The notes beneath the pieces were generated by a model, which was not told where the DNA came from, ran no database searches, and saw nothing but the letters and a program-made list of their open reading frames with translations. Below, one piece after another: positions 1-12,200 of a stretch of 64,000 nucleotides of DNA. A program made the position numbers and the translations under genes. Numbering within the stretch: position 1 is the first letter of the stretch; the number at the start of each line of letters is the position of its first letter. Origin of the DNA: Halichondria panicea (Eukaryota; Porifera; Demospongiae; Suberitida; Halichondriidae); contig NC_087386.1 in NCBI RefSeq assembly GCF_963675165.1, positions 608,931-672,930 on the forward strand, given 5' to 3'.

Positions 1-3000
1 TTCTCCAGCTCTCCCAGCAGTTGTTTCCGGTCCTGGTCAGTGATGTCACCAGACAGTCTCTGTTGGAGGGCAGCTCTTCTCTGGGGGAGTAAAGAATTTA
101 TATACGACTGAATGAACATTCCACCAAATAAAACATGCAGCTAGCTGATACAAATGTACAAATTATCAAAATCAGCAACCACCAACCTAAATAAACTTGG
201 CGAGCATATCATAATATTATATTTACCTGCAATACGGTATAACCTCACACAGTCAAACAGTAAAAGTGGACTTATAAAACGTACACAAAGGTAGACAAAG
301 AGCAACCATTCATCATACAATGGACAGTACATGTACACACATTGTCGTTCTGCTAGACTACGTGTACCACTCTTACCACAAGAGTAGTAAGTGCAACTGT
401 CAACACTCACCGTCTCATGATGCTTCAGTTCACTCTCATACTCAGCCTTCCACTGGACAAGGTGAACAAGAGTGGGTTAGACTGTGTGTTTGTGGTCACA
501 CATTATGAGTTGTCTATAGGAGCAACCAGTGTAGCTACTAGAGTCGGGTAAGGATATGAGACTATTACAAACTGAATGCATATGAGGTGTACGGTATGTT
601 TGCCAACATTGTTTGACTCACTTCCTATCGTTCCAGATATTCAGTAACCATGGAAATGTAGGGAGAGAGAAAAGAATATAATCACAAACCTGTACACTAT
701 GAATGCCAATACACATGTACTCATGCAACTCAAACATTACTGACACAAGTACAGTCACAAGTCAGTGCAGTGTCCCGCGCTCACCTTCTGTTTAGTCCAA
801 TGAGACACCAGCGCCAGACACACATGGAAACAGAGAGAGGGGGATGATGGTAGAAGCAGTGAGTGCATTCATACATGTCTGTATATACTGTAACTTACAT
901 TCTGTTGTTCCAGTAATCATTAGCAGTAGTCATATTAACAAGCAGTAGGACACGGACATGTAGAGAAATGAACATGTTCAAATACACGAATGCATTCACA
1001 CATGTATACATCAATTATTGCAAGTACACGTCTGTACAGCATGAAACTTTCAGTACGTACTAATCCTAAATAAAGTCACGCAAGTTATTCTTTCTGCCTT
1101 CATGCAGTAGTACATGTATACAAGTCAGCCTAGTACGCCATTATATGTACATGCAATAAACTCACCATCTGTTGTTGAGTAACAGTCCACAGAGGGTACA
1201 TGTGAGGAGAGAGGGATATGAACACTGGTAGTACACACACTGGCTAGTACACACACAGGTACTCAGTACTAGCAACAGCAGATAATGGAAGGGTCAGTGG
1301 GTGGGTCAGTGGAAGGGACGGTAAACGGTACAACAAGCATCTTACATGTACAACTTTGATACGTATGATTTTGTTTGTCGTACAATACAACACCTGCACT
1401 TCATGAGACACACACACAATCACAACATACCTCAATGGCACGCTGAGACACATCAAATGGTACATGTGAGGGAGAGATTTAATCTTAACACACATAAAAG
1501 ACTTGAGATCAGTTGAACGCTGGTGTGTATGGGACTGACTACACATAGCAACAAGTGGCTAGACCTGGCATAGAAAATCAAAGAAATAAAGAAACATTGA
1601 GAAATAGGCAACAAGTTTTAGGTTCAGTAGGCACTTAATTGGTTGGGGAATTTACATAAACACAAATTTACATGTACACAATGTACACAATGGTGGTATT
1701 TCGAACTTGTGCCCGTAAAATGGGATTACGAATTGAACAAGTTTAAAGCCGTGGTCTACCCTATACGAGGGAGAGGGTCAGCTCTAGAGGACAAGGGACA
1801 CACGCTAATGATGCTAGGTAACCAGTACATCCGTACACATTGCAGCTGAACCATTTTAGTGTGTGGACATTGAGTACTCGTAAGAAGCTCACCTCCTACA
1901 GTAGTCCAAATCAGTGTGTGGTCCAACATAGGAATGAGTGTGTGCATGGGAAGAGACAAACACGATAATGTACGTACCAACTAATGAACTTAGGTGTATA
2001 TTCTACGAATATTAAAACTACAACCTAATAAGTTGTGTGGGCCTCGGCTAATACCAAGTTGGCAATAATTATGGAAAGAGACAAAATACAATTTACGAGC
2101 TCCTATAGTAACCATTAAAATGAGTGTGCACGTGCAAACACAACTTACACACTGTTGATCCAGATAGGGAGAGTCCACAGGGCAAACACGTGGGAAGATA
2201 GTAAATGAATGATTACGAGGTTGAATGTGATCATACTAAATATTTCCCTATATAACACTATGGCACTGCACACACACAAGAGTAATAATGGGGAAGTAGA
2301 AACATCACAGAATATCCAACAGACGCTAAACACTCTGACAACACACACCAACTTACAATCTGTTGTTTCAGAGGGTCAGTCAAAGGTGAGGTGGAGATAC
2401 ATGAAATGGAAGGAAGAGAACATTAGTGCAGTGATACAGTACACTGGTGATTGCATGACACAGGGGAGGGGAAACAATTGTGGACAGCCAAACATGCAGA
2501 CTGAAACACTTGATTAACCATGCATACTTTCAGGTACTACTACGAGTAGCCTCGATCCCAGGCCGCACTTCCCACTTCACTTAGGGAAGTGGGCCTGGTA
2601 TCGACTGCTTCCGCATGCGCTAATATCCCCCCGGTATCTGGGGGCTTTGGATAATATCGTATATGCTCAGTAAAACTGTAACATCACAACGAACGAAAAT
2701 GGATTGAGGGAAGTAGATAGAAAGTTGGATTGAGTTTCTAGCCCATCTGATAGCATTCTCTGATAGCTACTCTTAGCCTGCTATGTTAACAAAAGACTCA
2801 CAGCCTGCAACAGTGTGGATGACGATCATCTGAACAGAGTGAAAGCTGACAAGAGCCTATATGGACAGGCCACGCCCATTTAACACTATCTTTGGTGAAA
2901 GTCTACTATACTACTGCTACTGATTCTATCAGAAGAAAATAGCTGTACAACAAACCTACACAGCTCTGTCTCTAGCTAGCTAGCTATATAGCTCTGTGAT

Positions 3001-3563
3001 ATTTTCTCTGATGAATCTAGTGTTATAGGAAAATTTACGGGAAAAAATATCCAATAATTTGGCGCATGCGCAAGCAGTCGATAGCAGGCCTTCTTTTCTA
3101 TGAAGGCCGGTGAAGGAGGCTACACTACGAGTAGATCTACTTGTCTTAATTAAGGAATAGTATCACATTCAGTTATCTGTATGTGCTCTTCTTTACACTG
3201 TCTACCTCCTAACAACAAGTGCTCAGAGCACAAGCATGTCAGCTTGGTAGAATGTGATTGCACACAACGTACCTTAATCCCTTTCTGTTGTCCATCCAGA
3301 GAGAGTGGTACATGTGGAGAGAACAACAACATGAGATAAAACACCTCACACTGACAGGGTAGAGTGTAGGCACTATACTGTGATGAATGAATGATGACAA
3401 GTGTGTTTATGGGTGGTCAACAAGTACATCTAGGCACTAGGAGAATGCACTGATCATTGAGTATCTATCTATCATGTGAATATCATACCCTTTCCTGATC
3501 AGTGAGCCCATCCTCCATCAACTGTAGGGAACTAGCAGCATTCAGGGTTGTAGATTCAGCCAT
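1..3563 (-). CDS. Hypervariable heptad micro-exon coiled-coil gene, copy A (3' end outside window)
   Basis: Twelve phase-0 exons, read from high to low coordinate: 3489-3563 (ATG at 3563), 3273-3284, 2357-2359, 2149-2151, 1893-1895, 1431-1442, 1166-1168, 899-901, 785-787, 622-624, 411-452 and 1-80 (cut by the window edge). Each lies between AG and GTRAGT-type signals. Decoded after exon 1 (ending GLTDQER) the exons give KGIK, I, C, E, RAIE, M, N, K, E and WKAEYESELKHHET, then the helix continues with RRAAL. Exons 2-5 and 6-9 each spell one heptad (positions fgab, c, d, e). The frame is open as far as visible. Compared with copy C, 13 of the 29 codons in exons 2-11 differ, every one by replacement. 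I recognise no family; a coiled-coil recognition or dimerisation role is inference. It is divergently arranged with SEC22. Confidence 0.8.
2549..3123. mobile_element. Non-autonomous element in micro-exon gene intron, copy A
   Basis: 575 bp beginning GCCTCGATCCCAGGCC and ending GAAGGAGGCTAC, flanked by direct repeats ACTACGAGTA (2539-2548 and 3124-3133). Inner segments AGCAGTCGATAGCAGGCC and its near complement form imperfect inverted repeats. The same insertion lies in copy C (34946-35533) and is cleanly absent from B and D. No coding capacity is seen. Class is uncertain. Confidence 0.75.
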
Positions 3564-3756
3564 TTCAAGAAAAGGAACGCCCTTATATTTCTTTGTGGGT
3601 GGCTAGAGGCATGAGGGGGTGGGGCTTGTAGCAACACCCACACATTGTTCAATAAAGAAAGGGTTCAAAGGACACATAATTATTGTTCCAAATAGAGCAC
3701 AGAACATACATAAAGCAAGTACGTATCAGAAGAAGAAGCACTGAAGAAAGAAGAGC

Positions 3757-4757
3757 TCCAGTGATGGACTACCTCTGTCCTCATCCATTGTCAATGAAGA
3801 GGTAGAGGAGCTACAGTAGATAATACAGTACAATCTGCATTGGTCCCATCAGGACACTGTACTGTATGCAGCTCAGTGACATGAATAGTTGTCAAGTCAT
3901 GATTCTGTAGACATATAAAGAGAACCTTGCTAGAATAATACGTGTGTAGTGTGTGCTATCTTTAACAGCTTGAATTAACTGAATTGTTGCATTCTCCCTC
4001 TGCAGTCTGGCCGGGATTATGCTGAATACCAACCCAAGGCCAAGCAGATATTCCGCAAGCTGTCGTCAGTCAGCCCCCCTCGATGCTCAATCGAGTGTGA
4101 CCCGGGTCGTATGGTGTTCCAGTAAGCACTCTCCTGTGAATGTCATTATTGCCTCGTGGTGTGTATGATGATTGGTGCTCTGTCATGGTATAAACTGATG
4201 CAATGGATGGCCTTTTGTTTGTGAGCATTTGCTTAACTGTACCATACACATTGTAAGTGGTGTGTGTTATACATAGGTCCCTCTATAGTGATTGTCTAAC
4301 AAGGAACTACCAGTGTACATGTAGTCTAAGAATAGTTGGAACTTGGTTGGTGATATTATACTCCAGTTTAATGGTGGATGAGGGGCGATGACTTTGAGCT
4401 TGAAGCACACACACTAACATGGACCCCCCACATAGCTACATCCTTGAGGAAGGGATATGCTACCTCGCCCTGTGTGACCCCACCTATCCTGTCAAGCTGG
4501 CCTTTAACTACCTCGAGAATCTACACAAAGACTTCAGTGAGCAACATGGCAACGATGTACACAAGGCCAGTCGACCGTACCACTTCATTGAGTTTGGTAC
4601 GTAATTATAAGGTCATGCTTTTTCCTATGTCAGCATTGGACATGCACAGCTGGGCAACACCAGCACTTGCAGTTTCTTGTGTGTGTACTGTTTCAATTCA
4701 GTGTTGCTACCACTGTTATATATAGTACAGAATGTCCTTCCTCTCACACCCACTCAC

Positions 4758-4805
<48 letters not shown>

Positions 4806-4860
4806 AGATCTCAGTGACAAAGTGGGGAAGCTGGTCGACCACTCTTGTGCCAGAGGCTAA
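3757..4860 (+). pseudogene. SEC22B: SEC22-like longin gene, copy A, start codon deleted
   Basis: The remnant of exon 1 (about 3757-3801) encodes SDGLPLSSSIVNEE. Relative to B and C, about 35 nt that hold the ATG and the first residues (MAHLTLIAR) are deleted at GAGCTC/CCAGTG. Exon 2 (4006-4121; SGRDYAEYQPKAKQIFRKL) and exon 3 (4436-4596; ends RPYHFIEF) match the vertebrate SEC22B longin domain. Exon 4 starts at 4808 and ends in TAA at 4858-4860. No SNARE motif or membrane anchor follows. In SEC22 the longin domain is the regulatory N-terminal half of an ER-Golgi SNARE. Without a start this copy should not make the protein. Confidence 0.8.
4751..4802. repeat. (CA)n microsatellite before SEC22 exon 4
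   Basis: Uninterrupted CA dinucleotides directly upstream of the exon-4 acceptor. Copy B has a C-rich interrupted version at about 16710-16767 and copy C a CA run at about 37230-37278. Confidence 0.95.
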
Positions 4861-5390
4861 TGGCTGATCAGCTAATGCAGCATGTGAGCATCTCCTGGCT
4901 ACTGTGGATTGGTTCTTGACTGCTAGTTTATGCTCTTGTCTATTGGAGACAATATCTGCCAAGTTTCACCAGAGATGTGTACAAGTATGGTAAGCTGAGG
5001 AGTGAGAGTGGCTGGAGCTGGATGAGCCCTAGTGTGCCCAAGACTCAAGGAGGTCAGTGAGGGTCAATATATACAGTGTATCAGTTTACCTCTTGTAACG
5101 AGAACCCCTTACAAGTCTAGCTTGTAACACCTAGCTAAGTACTGGATTGTGATTTACAATAGTGAGCTCCCTAGCTGAGACTGTCCTGACTTGTAGTTGT
5201 TGTAATTGCATTGTCCCAGTCTAAGGAGGTCTTTATTACCCTCTGCAGGTGGTTCACCCACTTCTACGTGTGGGGGATGGTGTGGAACTACTCTGTATTC
5301 CTCTACTATACCAGCCACTGTCTACTGCACACACGACTACCGCTATTGGGACCAACAGCACTGCTGCATTTGAATTCAGGTATAGTCATA

Positions 5391-5575
5391 CCGTATAGCG
5401 GGTATTTTTCGGGGGACAAAATATTTGTTGTTCAGCAATATTGAGACATTTCGTGGGTAATATTTTCGTGGTTGGAGCAGGTAACGGTAGGCAAAGTCGC
5501 TTCATTCGTGGTTAGAGGTCCAACCACGAACACCACAAATATTTTGCCCCACGAAAATTACCCACCTCTGTACGG
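5391..5575. mobile_element. Small inverted-repeat element (CCGTATAGCGGG family), copy A
   Basis: 185 bp flanked by TA, with short inverted ends (ACCGTATAGCGGGTA / TACGGT) and an inner complementary pair around GTGGTTGGAGCAGG and CCAACCACGAA. Present at the same site in B and C, so it predates the duplication. It belongs to the same end-sequence family as the elements inside the ODAD3 minisatellite. Confidence 0.65.
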
Positions 5576-5577
5576 TA

Positions 5578-6186
5578 TCAAGGGCGTATACAGAGAAGAG
5601 GGCATGCAACTCGCCCAATTCTCAGAATCATCCGACTTCGTATTGAGCTATTTTTAGAACTGCCCACAAAACGCCCACGCGTAATCTTTGACCGCACAAG
5701 GTAAATCAAAGTCTTTTTTATATCTGTGCTAGCTAGCTAGCTCGATTGCAGCATAATAAAACTAGTTCTCAGCAGCAGTATGGCTCGTACTAGCAGTGTC
5801 AAGGCAAACCATCCAACAATTGCAACTCCAAGAAGATGAAACCTAGGTACAATAAACCTGTCTTCCTGAGTCTCTGGTACTTCTTAACAATGCGCCCAGC
5901 ACTTAACTTCCCGCTCGAAGGGGTTGTCTTGGACCTGGCTGGACTAGGACTGGTCATGACACTTCTCTAAAATAATACTCCACTGTTAGCTAGCTAGCTA
6001 GCTAGCAAAGGCTAGGCAGCTCTGATGTACACGCCCATAATTATAACTCCGTAAACAACACCGCCCACTTGTTCACGTCCGTATACTGGATTCTATTTTT
6101 AGCATATTCGGTCTCTGATACGAAGTCGGATGAGTACGTAGGGTACATAGTGAGTTGCATGCCCTCTTCTCTGTATACGCCCTTGA
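5578..6186. mobile_element. 609-bp inverted-repeat element unique to copy A
   Basis: The ends TCAAGGGCGTATACAGAG and their complement are at least 30 bp long. The element is flanked by 5-bp duplications CGGTA (5573-5577 and 6187-6191). B and C have the uninterrupted target. The termini resemble those of the 221-bp palindrome at 6243-6463 (CCAAGGGCGTATAAAAGA), so the two are probably relatives. No transposase frame. Confidence 0.75.
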
Positions 6187-6242
6187 CGGTATTCAGTAGT
6201 AATTGTACATACCTTGATTAAGTATTAATTGTAAGTGTACTA

Positions 6243-6463
6243 CCAAGGGCATATAAAAGAAGAGAGGGCATGCAACTCCACTATCAGTACACGTAACTAG
6301 CAGAGTTCAAACGTGGGTGGAGGAATGTGTGCATTTGCATGAAGTGCTAAAAATAGAAATTTCTATTTTTAGCATTTCATGCACTGTCATGCACATTCAT
6401 CTGCCCACGTTTGAACTCTACTCATAGGAGTTGCATGCCCTCTCTTCTTTTATACGCCCTTGG
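6243..6463. mobile_element. Near-perfect palindromic element, copy A
   Basis: 221 bp folding on itself around AAATAGAAATTTCTATTTTT, with ends CCAAGGGC.../...GCCCTTGG and flanking TA. Orthologous copies are at 19126-19348 (B) and 39174-39396 (C). It lies just upstream of the last recognisable SRD5A3 exon, inside its intron. Confidence 0.8.
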
Positions 6464-6839
6464 TACTACTGTGTAATTGTCGACTTGTGTGGGTTGTTAA
6501 TTCTTGTTTAGGAGTCTCTATTTGAATGTCAGCCTTGATGAATGTTTCATTGCAGACTCACCCCTTGCTGGCCTGATTGTAGCCACTCTGTTGTTCCTCT
6601 GGGCCTACACACATCAGTACCGATGTCACGTCATCCTTGCACAACTCAGAGCAGCCAAGAACAAGCCACAGTACAGCGGCTGTCACTGCCAAGCAGACTC
6701 ACGTTTGCTATAGACACAACAGACAAATTGTTATGACCATTTGTTTATTAGTTGCTAATATAATTTATGCTATGTACATGCAGTACTGTATGGTATCATT
6801 CATATTCTCCAATCAATAATCTATCAAATTAATGATCGA

Positions 6840-7177
6840 AAAAATTAATTTTGAATTTGCAGTGAATATAGTGACGCTTCTTATGCTATTATTTGTACAT
6901 GCAGTACATGGTACATTGAATTAGTATGACATCATTTATTGTTCAAGCAATAAACCTTCAAATGATCGAAAAAATGAATTTGAATTTGGACAATAATTCA
7001 GTAATTTGCTAGCTATACAGTTTTGTCCACTTTTCTCCTAGTGAGTGTTCTGGTTTCGTCTATTCGTGCCTTGTGTATCTGGAAGGAGGGCGTGACCCAC
7101 TGCCCACACGAGCACTGATCACCTGACCAGTTGAATGACCCCAGACGAGCCGAGCACTTGAGACACAGAATCTGCCG

Positions 7178-7213
<36 letters not shown>

Positions 7214-7658
7214 CGAACAGTTGAATTCTAGAAAATAACACAAGGCTATATAGTCTTTGTTAAAATTGGATTTTGACTAATCACAAAACTAGTATGTATC
7301 TAAGCACACCATTGGAAAGGTAATTCTGAGAGCTCTTGAATGCATCAATTAGTTTGAAATTGGACACTCAGAACACAAATTACGAGCTTTCAAGATACGT
7401 ATCTATTTTTAGCTAATGCACAAGTAGCAGCCTCACCTTCCCCTCCACTTTGCCCAGTAGAGAGCTTTCCTTTTTTTTTTTTCGGTTAAAGTAACATCAT
7501 AGTACACAGAGGGACACTGACTTGTTGGGCTGAGAGACGGTCGTGTGGTGTGCCACTCTCAGCAAGACATCTGATGGCATCTTGCAGGCAATGGCTACTC
7601 TTGGGACCAAGACCAGTATTGCTGCACATACAGGTGTGTGTGTGTGTGAGGGTGTACA

Positions 7659-7691
<33 letters not shown>

Positions 7692-7917
7692 ATAATTATG
7701 AGGAATATATAGCAAATTCTACGAGCTAAACAGTTGAATTCTAGAAAATAACGCAAGGCTATAGTCTTTGTTAAAATTGGATTTTAACTTATCACAAAAT
7801 AGTACATGTATCTAAGCACACCATTGGAAAGGTAATTCTGAGAGCTCTTGAATGCAGTTTGAAATTGGACAATCAGAACACAAATTATGAGCTTTCAAGA
7901 TACGTATCTATTTTTAG
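6840..7917. repeat. Spacer with local tandem duplication, copy A
   Basis: AT-rich intergenic sequence between the convergent SRD5A3 and EDEM3 fragments. A segment of about 245 bp (7219-7465) is repeated at about 7730-7972, extending into the EDEM3 last exon. B and C have it once. (TG)n runs at 7180-7211 and 7664-7691. A possible short exon-like frame at 7510-7640 (minus) is not recognised. Confidence 0.7.
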
Positions 7918-8856
7918 CTAATGCACAAGTAGCAGCCTCACCTTCCCCTCCACTTTGCCCAGTAGAGAGCTTTCCATCCACTGTACTGGCTCGATGAACC
8001 ATGAACTACACACATCATGAGTGGGCCCCTGCTCGTTATAATCCACCTCTGATTGAGTGGGTGGAGTTTGCCCTTGCTTTGTCCTCTTATACCATTTGAC
8101 AGCAGCCTCTCCTTTACCCACCTCGTGAGGGAGGACACTCTCGTCAGTGAACAAGAGACGCCTGTGTGTGTGTGTGTGTGTGTGGGGGGGGGTTAGTGAT
8201 GGAGGTGTACAAGTTTGGAAACCATCTCCAGACAAATACAGTAGCTACTTAATTCATGGTGTGTGTGTGTGTGTGTGGGTGTGAGGGGGTGTATAATTAT
8301 AAACAACTACAACTGTGCTGACTAGACGGGATTATTGGCTACTACTGTACATGGTGTCTAGTGTGTGTTTCAGTGAACCTTTAGTGAAGCTGTCAGCGAC
8401 TGGTTTGTTCTTTGCTGCCTTCCCGGAAGAGTCTGGATCCGCTAGTGGTGACAGTGACAGTGCTCATATTCACTAGGTCTGTGTTCTTCACCAGTAACTA
8501 CACAGAGAGAGAACATCACATGACACACTCACACACAGCCAGGCTACCATAATCTCATTCAAAAGAAGGTACTCTCTATAAAAGAGCTGCCCCCCCCCCC
8601 ACCTATAATTTGTAGTTGTCAAAAAAATGCATAAAAATATGTTCTGAAGTAGCATGGCCGCTACACTGTGTATGTATTGTACCCACTCACTGCCTCTTGG
8701 ACGACTCTATTGAGGGTGGTGTTAGCGCTGGCGAGGGAGAGGGGGAAGAGGTGGGCCTCAGTCGTAAACACAAAGTCATCCAGGGGACTGTCCCCCTCGT
8801 CAGCAAACAACAAGAACAGATACTTGAACGTCTCAGCCAGTACGAAGGAGTCCATT
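7918..8856 (-). pseudogene. EDEM3: EDEM3-like alpha-mannosidase, copy A, truncated and rearranged
   Basis: Contains the GH47 C-terminal exon starting [17 protein letters not shown] (about 8651-8856), with a 6-nt in-frame deletion relative to C. The following exon (about 8382-8476) has one extra A (GGATCCGC instead of GGTCCGC), which shifts the frame. The exons for the protease-associated domain are missing. The last exon (7918 to about 8160) ends in the family C-terminus but has a different 5' part (FTDESVLPHEVGKGEAAVKW). A segment at 8214-8262 matches sequence near EDEM3 exon 3 of B and C, so the deletion junction is patchwork. All exons upstream of MDSF are lost at the 8930 junction. Not functional. 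Confidence 0.8.
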
Positions 8857-8929
8857 CTATACAGTATCGAAGATTGCCAATGAAATGATATCGTACTACT
8901 AGAATATTAAACCCTTTGTGAATGAGTCT

Positions 8930-9273
8930 ATTAAGACTTCACACTCTGAAACCCTTGACTACTCTGCACTGGGGGTCTCTCAAACAACCTGGGGGGTATA
9001 GTACAACCAGGTGGACGAGTAATATCACAGTTGAAAGGACCAGCCTATACACAGAGAGTAGAAATAGGGTAGAAACAGAGCTCTAAATTGCCTTAGGTGA
9101 TCTACACAGACGTGGAAACAGTGTGTTCGTATTGGTTTCCCCGAAACAACCACGTCTATTAAAACCGTAATAAATATTCCTGGTAATGATGAGGCTAACG
9201 GTAACCTAGCAACAATACACACCATGGACCACTGACCTTGTGGCACTAACGAGATTCTGTGGCAGGGGCTCAC
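8930..9273. other. Unassigned spacer left of XDH fragment
   Basis: No exon of XDH, EDEM3 or another gene was recognised here. The downstream XDH exons would be expected but are not seen. Confidence 0.5.
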
Positions 9274-12200
9274 TCCAAACGAGAGAGGACGGTGAGATAG
9301 AACTTGTAGAAGAAGGATGTGACAAGAGAGCGCCTGTAGTCCGGCATGCCCCCAGGTACATCAGGGGAGAGGGGCAGGTCCTCCAGGAGTAGTGGACACA
9401 CCCCCTCCAGTGTAGACTCACACCATGGCCTGGTGATTAATGAATGAAATAATTTAACGCAATATTATTATACTAAAAACACATTACTGTTGTATGTGTG
9501 TACTCACTTTCCAATGAGATAAGCCTGCGTCTTCTTGGCCACTGTAGTTATGTAACTCATCCCTCCGTAACTAAGGCAACAGTCCTGGACCGTCCAATCG
9601 GAATCACCCGCTGGTGGTGCTAAGACGACTCTAAGACCAGCGTTGATGATGGCAATGTCATCCTCTCTCCTCCTAGCCTGCTTGTAACTCAGCACAAACT
9701 CATACTGCAAGGAAAAAATGGGGGATAGTGACAAACTCAGTACATGGTAGTGATTCGTGCATGCATGTCAGACCTCCCCTGCCCTTCACTACCATGACCT
9801 CCCCTGCCCTTCACTATACCATGACCTCCCCTGCCCTTCACTACCATGACCTCCCCTGCCCTTCACTACCATGACCTACCCTGCCTTCACTACCATGACC
9901 TCCCCTGCCCTTCACTACCATGACCTCCCCTGCCCTTCACTACCATGACCTACCTCTTTGGTGAAGGGGATGAGGATTGATAGTAGTATTTCCCCCGGCT
10001 TAATGGATGTCTTCTTGTAGCCAGTGAAGAAGCTGGGGTCCATCACTATCACCCCGGTTACTGTCTGTAGAGATCAGAGGAGATCTTTGCTAGTGCAATA
10101 GGATAGTTTAGAAAGGGTTTTCTATATACCTATACGTATAACAAGAAAATTTGGCAGGTATGATATCTGGCGAATGAGCCATTTAAACCGACTTAGCGGT
10201 TTTTTAATTTAACATCCGTGGCAATACAGCAATGACATTGTGTCCACAGGAAAACTTTAATTTGGCAGTCTTCGGTTCAAATTTCCCAAATTTTGGTAAC
10301 ATCACTACCTTTGGTTGCTATGGTTAGCTTCACTCCGGCCGCTAACAGAGTTGGATTGAGGTCTGAGATTGGACTAGCGTTGCAGATATTTCCCCCAATA
10401 CCCTGAGGGGACACAGTTACAGGATACAGAGTACCTTAGAGCCGGTTATTTTCTTACGTAGGAAATGTTCGTTTTTCGAGCATTAATACAAAAATTATAA
10501 ACTGCAAAATTATTATGTGCAACAGGTTCTACGTCACTATTCTCAGCTGTACAAATATTTAGAATCCGAAATATGTAATTGGGTAGTTCATACGAAAATG
10601 TTCACCAACGAATATTACCCGCTATACGATATTAGGGAGGGGTACTGACCGACACATTCCTGATCTGTTGTCCTGCAAACCACCGCAGCATCTCCAGGAG
10701 AGCAGAGAATGTCCTCTTCTTGTTCTCTGTATAATATAATCTAAACACACCATTGGAAAGGTAATTCTGATCAGTTTTGAAATTGGACAATCTGAACACA
10801 AATTACGTTAGCACAGATAGAATGCATGTGTGCGGACGTTAGCATTAATTAGTAGAACATCACAAAAATGCCACTTCATATAATCAAACCTGGTAGAGAC
10901 TCCACTAGATGCTTGAGCTGTTCCTCCAGTCGGGTGAGTGTCACAAATGCTCCCACTGTCAGTCCCTCGTCAGTGACCGCCATCTTGTTGAGCTCAGGCA
11001 CTTAAGAGCAGCTGATGAGAGTATCGTAGAAGGCCCCCTTAAATTTTACCTCCACGCCTGTGTGTATGTGTACGGCAGTGGGTATGCGGCAGAAACAGGA
11101 GAATACACACAAACACAACATGAGCTACTGCAAATCAAATCATTGTCATTACTGTAGTCTGTAGCAAGTATATAAAGTATACAGTAGGAATCAAATATCG
11201 CATAGTAAGAACGTTATTATAATACGCTTGCTAATACAGTACCTCACAGTCTCCTTGACAACTACTCACCTATCTCCGTGTTTCCAATGACCAACTTGCT
11301 CTGAGGGAACCTTGCTCTCAACACCAGCAACTGGTCCAGGGTCAAAGGTCGATACCATGACACCCTCGGCCCCTTGATAGCCAATGGGATGAGAAGCTCC
11401 GTCCTGAGTGCTGGGGGAAAGGTGGGTTCCTGGGTGGGGTCAAGGGGTCGGAATTTGGAGGCATCAAAGAGGACAGAAGGACCTTTGATAGTCTTAATTC
11501 CATCAGAGCTTTTGACGTCCATACAGCATTTGGTAGCACCGCCACAGCAGCCAGTCTGTGGGGGGCATTGTGTGTGTGGGGTCAGTATGTGGGGGGTGTG
11601 GTGTGTAGGGGGGGTCACAGGTGAAGCTCACCTGTGAGAAGGTTTTGAATCCCTCTAGGATGGGCCTGTACCCAGTACACCTGCACAGATTGCCTGAGGA
11701 CACACACACACACACTAGAGATACAGAGGTGACTTTGTACACATACGTACCTTCGAATGCTCCCTCAATCTGCTTCTCTGAGGGGGCGTGGCTGTTCCTG
11801 AGGAGAGTGTACATGGACATGACAAAACCGGGGGTGCAGAAGCCACACTGTGACCCATGGGCACGCACTATACGCTCCTGCATGGGAGGAGAGGAGGAAC
11901 ATGTTGTGAGATATCGTAGTTGGAAGTAATAATTTCATCTGATATCTATGAGGAAAAGTGAGAAGTCTTTGAAAAGAATCAAAAGACTGCAAAACTGTTA
12001 GCAGGAAGGAATTAAGCGAATGCAAACTGACTTTGTATCGTATATGATCACCTGAACAGGATGAAGGAGATCGCGGGAGCTACCAATCCCCTCCACTGTG
12101 GTGACCGCCATACCATCCACAGAACAGAGGGGGGCAAGACAAGCGTTGACGGCAGCATGTGTAACCACGCCCACTTGATACCAGGAGAGCATCACCGTAC

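Larger units (their letters stand above)
4860..6713 (+). pseudogene. SRD5A3: SRD5A3-like polyprenol reductase fragment, copy A, nonsense at codon 20
   Basis: The ATG (4860) shares its A with the SEC22 stop (TAATG). The N-terminal exon encodes MADQLMQHVSISWLLWIG, then TGA at 4917-4919 where B and C have GGA. Later exons give RWFTHFYVWGMVWNYSVF (about 5249-5380) and LWAYTHQYRCHVILAQLR (exon from 6512), which align with SRD5A3, the steroid 5-alpha-reductase family enzyme that makes dolichol in the ER. The conserved C-terminal catalytic stretch of the family is missing, and the KFEDYP segment present in B is deleted here. The exons do not join in frame with the splice sites I can see. Read as a decayed copy. 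Confidence 0.75.
1..8930. repeat. Segmental duplication, copy A (partial)
   Basis: First and most damaged copy of the repeated unit, holding the micro-exon gene, SEC22, SRD5A3 and the 3' part of EDEM3. It begins inside the last exon of the micro-exon gene at the window edge. Similarity to B (near 22795) and C (near 42835) stops about 8925, where unrelated XDH-bearing sequence starts. The EDEM3 5' half and the GTPase gene are absent. Confidence 0.85.

Noticed and set aside
1643-2517. Short frames at 1643-1849, 1756-1980 and 2209-2517 repeated in each copy
   Set aside because: They lie in introns of the micro-exon gene; their repetition reflects the segmental duplication.
4667-4962. Frames rich in TH or VC repeats (also 7497-7715, 20000-20240, 40069-40295, 58605-58930)
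   Set aside because: They are translations of (CA)n or (TG)n microsatellites.
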